This document shows, piece after piece, positions 1 to 4,009 of a DNA stretch of 5,197 bases. The stretch's first letter is position 1; each line of letters begins with the position of its first letter. Position numbers and translations under genes: made by a program. The notes under the pieces were generated by a model that had not been told where the DNA came from, searched no databases, and saw nothing but the letters and a program-made list of their open reading frames with translations. The stretch spans positions 1-5,197 of the forward strand of contig CALMBE010000552.1 in the NCBI GenBank assembly GCA_937860165.1, in the 5' to 3' direction. Origin of the DNA: an uncultured Planctomycetaceae bacterium. Lineage in GTDB: Bacteria; Planctomycetota; Planctomycetia; Pirellulales; Lacipirellulaceae.

Positions 1-17
1 GTTTTCTCGACTATTCA

Positions 18-49
18 CATGCCCACGCCGGAGTACCAGCGTGAGCATG
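18..49. repeat. Imperfect 32-nt palindrome (14-position stem, 4-nt loop)
   Basis: Arms 18-31 and 36-49 pair around the loop AGTA (32-35). Twelve of the 14 positions are Watson-Crick pairs. The two exceptions (23/44 and 29/38) are C-A on the plus strand but become G-U wobbles in RNA copied from the other strand, so a minus-strand RNA would pair along the whole stem. There is no T-run after either side, so it is not a classic intrinsic terminator. It could be the end structure of an upstream gene, a dispersed palindromic (REP-like) element or an RNA structure. The pairing is seen directly; the role is unknown. Confidence 0.6.
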
Positions 50-161
50 GCACCCTAAAGTGAAAAACAGTTCGGCCCTGATTCACTCGGCACTGTTCTG
101 GGCAACTTCGATGTCGGCCGATAGAATCGGGGAAACATATTTCCTCAGGTCTGCTGCTCGC

Positions 162-165
162 GGAG
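162..165 (+). promoter_or_regulatory. Shine-Dalgarno site of the aminotransferase gene
   Basis: GGAG lies 9 nt before the ATG at 175. It supports that ATG as the start, rather than other in-frame codons further in. Confidence 0.6.
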
Positions 166-174
166 AACTCAGCG

Positions 175-1530
175 ATGTCCACTCAGCCGAAGGCTACGCT
201 TCCCAACTGCAAACACACACCCACACCCTACGAGGGTCCTACTCGCGACGAAGTCATCGCACTGCGCCACCAATATGTTTCCCCCGGTGTGATCACCTAC
301 TACAAAGAGCCCCTCATGGTGGTCGAGGGGCACATGCAGTATTTGTGGGACGAAACCGGCAAGCGATATCTCGACGCCTTTGCCGGCATCGTGACCGTCA
401 GCGTGGGTCATTGCCATCCGCATGTCGTCGAAAAAGTCCGCCAACAAACGGCAAAGCTCCAGCACACGACCACCATCTATCTGCACCCTGCGATTGCCCA
501 GTTCGCCGAGAAGCTGGCCAGCAAAATGCCGGCCGGACTCACACGCAGTTATTTCACCAACAGCGGCAGCGAAGCCAATGAGGTCGCGATTCTCTCGGCC
601 CGAGAATACACCGGCAACCAGCCCGTCATCGCCCTGCGCAATGGATACCACGGGGGAACTTCGATTCCCATGGGACTCACGGCCCACGGCACCTGGAAAT
701 TCAAATCCAATCCACAGCTCAACGTGCTGCACACCAACCCGGGCTACTGCTATCGGTGTCCTTACGGTTTGGAGTATCCGAGTTGCGACTTGAAGTGCGC
801 CCACGATGTGAAAAATGTCATTCAATACCAGTCGCACGGCGAGATCGCGTGCTTCATCGGCGAACCGATCCAGGGAGTCGGCGGAACCGTCACTCCCCCC
901 AAGGAATTTTTTCAGGTCGTCTACGACATCGTCCGCCAGCACGGCGGCCTCTGCATTGCCGACGAAGTGCAGGGGGGATTTGGGCGCACGGGGCATCACT
1001 ACTGGTCGCACCAAAACTACGGCGTCGTCCCCGATGGCATCTCCATGGCCAAGGGCATCGGCAACGGGGCCCCGCTCGGGGCGTTTACCACCACTGAACC
1101 GATTTCCGAAGTCATGAAAAATCGTATCCACTTCAACACCTTCGGTGGTAACCCGATCAGCATGACCCAGGGACTCGCGACGCTGGAAGTGATCGACCAG
1201 GAGGGCATCCAACAGAATGCCCTCACCCTCGGCAACCATCTCATGCAGCGTCTCTTGGAACTGCAAGAACGCCAACCACTCATCGGCGAAGTTCGCGGAC
1301 TGGGGCTGATGCTTGGCGTAGAACTAGTCCGCGATCGCAAGACCAAGGAACCCGCCAACACCGAGGCCGCCGCTGCGATGGAAGCCTGCAAACAGCGCGG
1401 GCTCATCATCGGCAAAGGGGGCCTCTTCGGCAACACCCTCCGCATCAAGCCCCCGATGTGTATTACGCGAGACGACGCTGATTTCCTCGTCGATTGCCTC
1501 GATGAAGTGCTGAGCGCGTTGGGTAAGTAG
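175..1530 (+). CDS. Class-III PLP-dependent aminotransferase, alanine-glyoxylate aminotransferase 2 (AGXT2) type
   Basis: This is a complete 451-residue fold-type I aminotransferase, the usual length for the family. PLP landmarks are in order: SGSEAN at 130-135 (phosphate-binding turn), YHG at 158-160 (aromatic stacking on PLP), DEVQ at 263-266 (Asp263 to the pyridine nitrogen), the Schiff-base lysine Lys293 in SMAKGIGNG, and TFGGNP at 322-327, whose Thr contacts the cofactor phosphate of the partner subunit. A Cys-containing stretch at 191-208 (YCYRCP, then two more Cys at 204 and 208) is, as I recall, typical of the AGXT2 branch and argues against the ornithine, GABA or glutamate-semialdehyde branches. 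Family members move an amino group from alanine, beta-alanine-type donors or 3-amino-2-methylpropionate to glyoxylate or pyruvate in the cytosol; the actual substrate cannot be read from sequence. The start is backed by GGAG 9 nt upstream. It appears to be a single gene, convergent with the kinase gene. Family certain, substrate not. Confidence 0.93.
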   Translation: MSTQPKATLPNCKHTPTPYEGPTRDEVIALRHQYVSPGVITYYKEPLMVVEGHMQYLWDETGKRYLDAFAGIVTVSVGHCHPHVVEKVRQQTAKLQHTTTIYLHPAIAQFAEKLASKMPAGLTRSYFTNSGSEANEVAILSAREYTGNQPVIALRNGYHGGTSIPMGLTAHGTWKFKSNPQLNVLHTNPGYCYRCPYGLEYPSCDLKCAHDVKNVIQYQSHGEIACFIGEPIQGVGGTVTPPKEFFQVVYDIVRQHGGLCIADEVQGGFGRTGHHYWSHQNYGVVPDGISMAKGIGNGAPLGAFTTTEPISEVMKNRIHFNTFGGNPISMTQGLATLEVIDQEGIQQNALTLGNHLMQRLLELQERQPLIGEVRGLGLMLGVELVRDRKTKEPANTEAAAAMEACKQRGLIIGKGGLFGNTLRIKPPMCITRDDADFLVDCLDEVLSALGK

Positions 1531-1581
1531 CAACCGTTTCGCACACTTTTTCAACTCGCCGCAACGCAATTCCCAATAGCC

Positions 1582-1598
1582 GCGATGCAACGCATCGC
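1582..1598. terminator. Hairpin between convergent genes, possible bidirectional terminator
   Basis: GCGATGC (1582-1588) and GCATCGC (1592-1598) form a perfect 7-bp stem with a 3-nt loop. It sits 52 nt past the stop of the aminotransferase gene and 33 nt past the stop of the convergent kinase gene, where a shared terminator would be expected. No T-run follows on either strand, so it is not a textbook intrinsic terminator. The symmetry is seen; terminator function is inferred from position. Confidence 0.4.
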
Positions 1599-1630
1599 AG
1601 GGCTCCCCCGAGAGCGTAAACCTCCGCCGC

Positions 1631-3091
1631 TCAGTCCTTGAGCGATTGCAGTACCGCCTGACGGAGCTCGCGCGATTTCACTGGCATTTGCAGGGCGATC
1701 CGATGCGCGGCAAGCGTGGCCCGCTCTTTCCAGGCCCCTTGTCCATCTCCCAGCAAGAGTACGATCGGAATGTTCTTAGTCGAGGGTTCTTCGGCAAATC
1801 GGTTGAAGGCATCCACGGCAGATGAACCGATGTGACCCGTGCTCAAGAGAACCGCATCAGCAGTTTTCGCATCTTCGTAAAAACGCTGGAAAAGTCGGTC
1901 GGTATCACTGATCACCAATACGCGATAGCCTTTCTTCTTGAACAACTCGCGGAACAGGTTCTGCATTTTGTTGTCGGACTCGACAATCATCAACTTACGC
2001 GGCTGGCCCTGGGAATCGTGGCCTTCTTGAGGACCCGCATCGACCACCTGTGTGGGCAGGTCTTTGTTATCCTTGATCCGTTTGACGGCAAGTTTCAGTT
2101 CCGACAACATTTCGGCGGGGGTTTGATAACGTCGCTCGGGATCGAGTTCCATCGCTTTGTTGACAACCCGCACCAAGGCCAACGGCAATTTCGGATCGAC
2201 TTCGGTAATCGGGCGAATGTTCTGAAACCGCGATTTATCCAGGCGTTTGGTGCGGTCGCGGTTCTCGGACATCGGCGCGTGGCCGCTCATAAGCTGGTAA
2301 AATATGCACCCAGCAAAAAAAATATCGCTCCGCATATCGTCCTTGCGGACATTGGTCGCGCGTTCCAGGCCGGCGTAGTCGATCGTGCGGGGATTGGCCC
2401 CATCGCTGGCCTCATCGGCACCTGCCCCGCCGAGCCCCGCCAATCCGAAATCGACCAACTTCGCTACGCCATCGCTCGAGACGATGACGTTCGACATTTT
2501 GAGATCGCGGTGCGTGATGCCCTTCTGAAAGGCGTAGCTCATCCCGGAGACCATTCCCTCGATGATGCTCGCGGCTTCGAGGGGTTCAAATTTTCCTCGC
2601 ACCTTGAAGAAGTCGCGCAGGTTATGCCCTTCGACAAAGTCCATCACCAGATAATGGATCTTTCCCTTGGAATAGACTTCGTGAATCGCCACGATGTTGG
2701 GATGCTTGAGTTGCATGCCCAACTCCCCCTCGCGCCGGAAAAGATCCGCTTCGGAGGGTTCGTCGCTCTTGCTTTTGCGGAGTACCTTCAGGGCAAACAG
2801 TTCGTTGGTGACGCGGTGAGCCGCTCGATAGACGCGAGCAAAAGTTCCGGCCCCCACCAGGTAGAGCACCTTATAGTCGCCGTAGACAAACCCCGTGCGA
2901 TACCCCTGTTCCAATCGTTCCAATTGGAAGTTGGTCAGCAAACCGCGGCGGACCAGAATCTGCTTGAACTGATCGCGATCAATGTTGTGAGCGCTAAATT
3001 CGCCCCACACGCCGCGCATCTCAGCGTCGGTTACGATGTTCACATCCAAAGCGCGCTGCGAAAGTTGTTCGGCTGTCAGTTCAGCAACCAT
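1631..3091 (-). CDS. Serine/threonine protein kinase with C-terminal degenerate receiver-like domain
   Basis: A 486-residue soluble protein with no membrane segment or signal peptide. Residues 1-70 form a helical N-terminal module ending in RRGLLTNFQLERL (48-60), a pattern I associate with planctomycete kinases. The Hanks-type kinase domain spans about 73-338: glycine loop GAGTFARV (80-87), ATP lysine Lys102 in FALKV, helix-C Glu121, HRDLKMSN (194-201) with catalytic Asp196, DFG (214-216), and DMRSDIFFAG (252-261). These residues predict an active kinase. The usual APE motif reads GLE (241-243). A polar linker (about 341-365) leads to a receiver-like fold (366-486). There the phospho-Asp position is Ser417, the switch Thr position is Leu447, and the conserved Lys is Met469 in QMPVKSREL, so it should not accept phosphate like a response regulator. 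The ATG at 3091 is the first Met after an in-frame stop at 3098-3100; no clear Shine-Dalgarno precedes it. Its target is unknown. Confidence 0.93.
   Translation of the reverse strand: MVAELTAEQLSQRALDVNIVTDAEMRGVWGEFSAHNIDRDQFKQILVRRGLLTNFQLERLEQGYRTGFVYGDYKVLYLVGAGTFARVYRAAHRVTNELFALKVLRKSKSDEPSEADLFRREGELGMQLKHPNIVAIHEVYSKGKIHYLVMDFVEGHNLRDFFKVRGKFEPLEAASIIEGMVSGMSYAFQKGITHRDLKMSNVIVSSDGVAKLVDFGLAGLGGAGADEASDGANPRTIDYAGLERATNVRKDDMRSDIFFAGCIFYQLMSGHAPMSENRDRTKRLDKSRFQNIRPITEVDPKLPLALVRVVNKAMELDPERRYQTPAEMLSELKLAVKRIKDNKDLPTQVVDAGPQEGHDSQGQPRKLMIVESDNKMQNLFRELFKKKGYRVLVISDTDRLFQRFYEDAKTADAVLLSTGHIGSSAVDAFNRFAEEPSTKNIPIVLLLGDGQGAWKERATLAAHRIALQMPVKSRELRQAVLQSLKD
1634..1996 (-). other. Pseudo-receiver domain of the kinase (residues 366-486)
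   Basis: The alternating pattern KLMIV, then a helix, RVLVI, ADAVLLS, IPIVLLL and ALQMPVKSREL matches the beta strands of a response-regulator receiver. The acidic pair after strand 1 is reduced to E371-S372 (with D373 next), the phospho-acceptor is replaced by Ser417, the switch Thr by Leu447 and the strand-5 Lys by Met469. The fold assignment comes from pattern, not structure prediction. A role as a docking or dimerising module is inference. Confidence 0.7.
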
Positions 3092-3346
3092 AGCGCGCTA
3101 TCGTGGGCTCGAAGTCTTCGACGAGTCGAGAAATCGCGGATTGAGTTCCTAGTTACCAGCAGGTCGGGATAATAGACAATCTGTTCGATTGCCGAGCACG
3201 GGAAACTCCTTACAACCATCGGACACTGCCACATCCACACACTTCCAAGCTAGTCTCTCTGCCAAGGGTTTCCAGGCTCACGTCGCTAGCTAAACCAAAT
3301 CTTAACAGAAATCATCCTGGAGGGAAATCTAGGCGTTCTTCCAGGG
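3092..3346. other. Spacer between the 95-residue gene and the kinase gene
   Basis: This 255-nt stretch has no supportable gene. It should hold the kinase promoter if the kinase has its own. On the minus strand a TATTAT hexamer (3169-3174) resembles a -10 box, about 78 nt before the kinase start, but no matching -35 box lies 16-18 nt further upstream, so I do not call a promoter. The only other structure is the hairpin at 3316-3345, listed separately. Confidence 0.5.
3316..3345 (-). terminator. Possible hairpin terminator after the 95-residue gene
   Basis: CCTGGA (3316-3321) and TCCAGG (3340-3345) form a perfect 6-bp stem that begins 1 nt after the stop codon of the minus-strand gene. In that gene's RNA the hairpin is followed by a mixed U-containing stretch rather than a clean U-run, so termination is plausible but weak. 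On the plus strand the stem could extend to 8 positions with one G-T wobble. Confidence 0.3.
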
Positions 3347-3634
3347 CTAGTTCTCGAACTCTTCAAGTTTTTCACGATATTCGTCGCGTTCCCGGCGGGT
3401 GGCTTCGAGATCAAACATCAGATATTTCATGTCCAAGCGGAGTTGACCCAAGGCCTCTTGAACTAGGGTTAATATCCGCCGCCGCCGCCGGGTACTCTCG
3501 ACGACCGCATCCACTAAAGGGCCTATTTGCGAGGCATACTCCAGGGGCAACAGATGAATGCTTTCCGTAAGCCGCTGCAAATCGGCTGGAATGGACTCCA
3601 CGGTAGTAAAGGAGGAATCGTGGATACTGCTCAT
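3347..3634 (-). CDS. Small charged helical protein of unknown function
   Basis: A complete 95-residue protein with no signal peptide or membrane segment. Residues 1-45 look helical and mostly apolar (ADLQRLTESIHLLP at 17-30). Five arginines in a row (49-53) follow, all encoded by CGG. A long, highly charged amphipathic helix then runs to the end (about 54-94), with regularly spaced Leu/Val/Met/Phe and the motif LRLDMKYLMFDLEATRRERD (65-84); this suggests a coiled coil or helical hairpin. The motif seems familiar from small planctomycete proteins, but I cannot name a family and assign no function. A nucleic-acid or protein partner is possible given the Arg patch. The start is well supported by GGAG 7 nt upstream. 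A 78-codon frame overlapping on the same strand lacks such features and is treated as a shadow. The gene is divergent from the secreted-protein gene and on the same strand as the kinase 255 nt downstream. Confidence 0.75.
   Translation of the reverse strand: MSSIHDSSFTTVESIPADLQRLTESIHLLPLEYASQIGPLVDAVVESTRRRRRILTLVQEALGQLRLDMKYLMFDLEATRRERDEYREKLEEFEN
3476..3490 (-). repeat. (CCG)5 trinucleotide microsatellite coding for five arginines
   Basis: Five perfect CCG units on the plus strand read as five tandem CGG codons (Arg49-Arg53) in the 95-residue gene. Unit gain or loss by slippage would change the length of the Arg run without breaking the frame. The repeat is seen directly; variability is inference. 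Confidence 0.9.
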
Positions 3635-3641
3635 GGTGATA

Positions 3642-3645
3642 CTCC
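3642..3645 (-). promoter_or_regulatory. Shine-Dalgarno site of the 95-residue gene
   Basis: On the minus strand GGAG lies 7 nt before the ATG at 3634. This good spacing fixes the start and supports the gene being real. Confidence 0.65.
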
Positions 3646-3663
3646 AAGGATGAGTGGGTTTGA

Positions 3664-3679
3664 TCTGCTACTAAGCAGA
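3664..3679 (-). other. Small hairpin in the leader of the 95-residue gene
   Basis: TCTGCT (3664-3669) and AGCAGA (3674-3679) make a perfect 6-bp stem with a 4-nt loop, 18 nt upstream of the gene's Shine-Dalgarno site. If transcription starts upstream of it, the hairpin lies in the 5' untranslated RNA. A role is not shown. Confidence 0.35.
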
Positions 3680-3898
3680 GCCCGTACCAAACCCCTACCC
3701 GCCAGGCCAGTGTTTACGTTAACCTATTGGTGTGAAACAAGTTACGGTAATTCTTAAGGTTTCTTTTCCCCGTCAATTCAGCACTGATGGCGTTGATTTC
3801 TTAATCGCTATTGAACTGGTACACACACTCAACTCTTGATACAAGCACGACTTACGGCAATTCGACACGCACTTAACGGGGGTTGAGTTTTCGCAACA

Positions 3899-3931
3899 TG
3901 GGAAGGTTTTCCGCGATTCGGTACCTTCCCA
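3899..3931. repeat. Inverted repeat, 9-bp arms, upstream of the secreted-protein gene
   Basis: TGGGAAGGT (3899-3907) and ACCTTCCCA (3923-3931) are perfect reverse complements separated by 15 nt. A small CCG/CGG pair lies inside the loop (3911-3913 and 3919-3921). It ends 78 nt before the ATG at 4010, between divergent genes. It could be a regulator's operator or an RNA hairpin; no T-run flanks it on either side, which argues against an intrinsic terminator. The symmetry is seen, the function is inferred. Confidence 0.5.
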
Positions 3932-4009
3932 AAAGCGTTTAGGTCCTAATTGGCTTCTTTTCTTATGGTTTTGTAGCTGTGAAGTCCCGCACCTAGGAAT
4001 CATAGGCGA

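Larger units (their letters stand above)
3635..4009. other. Intergenic region between two divergent genes
   Basis: This 375-nt stretch has no supportable gene; its short frames have no Shine-Dalgarno support or protein-like pattern. It looks more AT-rich than the flanking genes. It holds a 6-bp hairpin in the leader of the 95-residue gene (3664-3679), two near-identical 12-mers (3742-3753 and 3852-3863), a 9-bp inverted repeat (3899-3931) and a short palindrome TTAGG-T-CCTAA (3939-3949). It must supply the promoters of both flanking genes, but I find no convincing -35/-10 pair for either. Confidence 0.6.

Noticed and set aside
1..63. Possible C-terminal tail of an upstream plus-strand gene ending with TGA at 61-63, or a minus-strand start at 48
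   Set aside because: All three plus frames are open at the left edge, and 20 codons without a stop is not significant. The minus-strand ATG at 46-48 gives only 16 codons before the edge and sits inside the palindrome. Neither can be supported.
99..127. Promoter-like pair TGGGCA (99-104) and TAGAAT (122-127) with 17-nt spacing, upstream of the aminotransferase
   Set aside because: The -10 matches 5 of 6 but the -35 only 4 of 6, and planctomycete promoter consensus is poorly defined. It is worth testing but not strong enough to call.
169..1275. Long 368-codon open frame on the minus strand opposite the aminotransferase
   Set aside because: It lies antisense to a gene with every catalytic motif intact. 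Its protein shows no domain pattern, and such frames are common opposite GC-rich coding sequence.
1832..3172. Long 446-codon open frame on the plus strand opposite the kinase
   Set aside because: The minus strand encodes an unmistakable kinase over the same bases. The plus-strand protein has no recognisable motif and is a codon-bias shadow.
3411..3647. Alternative 78-codon minus-strand frame overlapping the 95-residue gene
   Set aside because: It has no Shine-Dalgarno at a suitable distance and no protein-like pattern. The overlapping frame has both a good ribosome site and an amphipathic helix.
3827..3888. ACTCAAC (3827-3833) and GTTGAGT (3882-3888) inverted repeat
   Set aside because: Seven-base arms 48 nt apart in an AT-rich spacer are easily found by chance.
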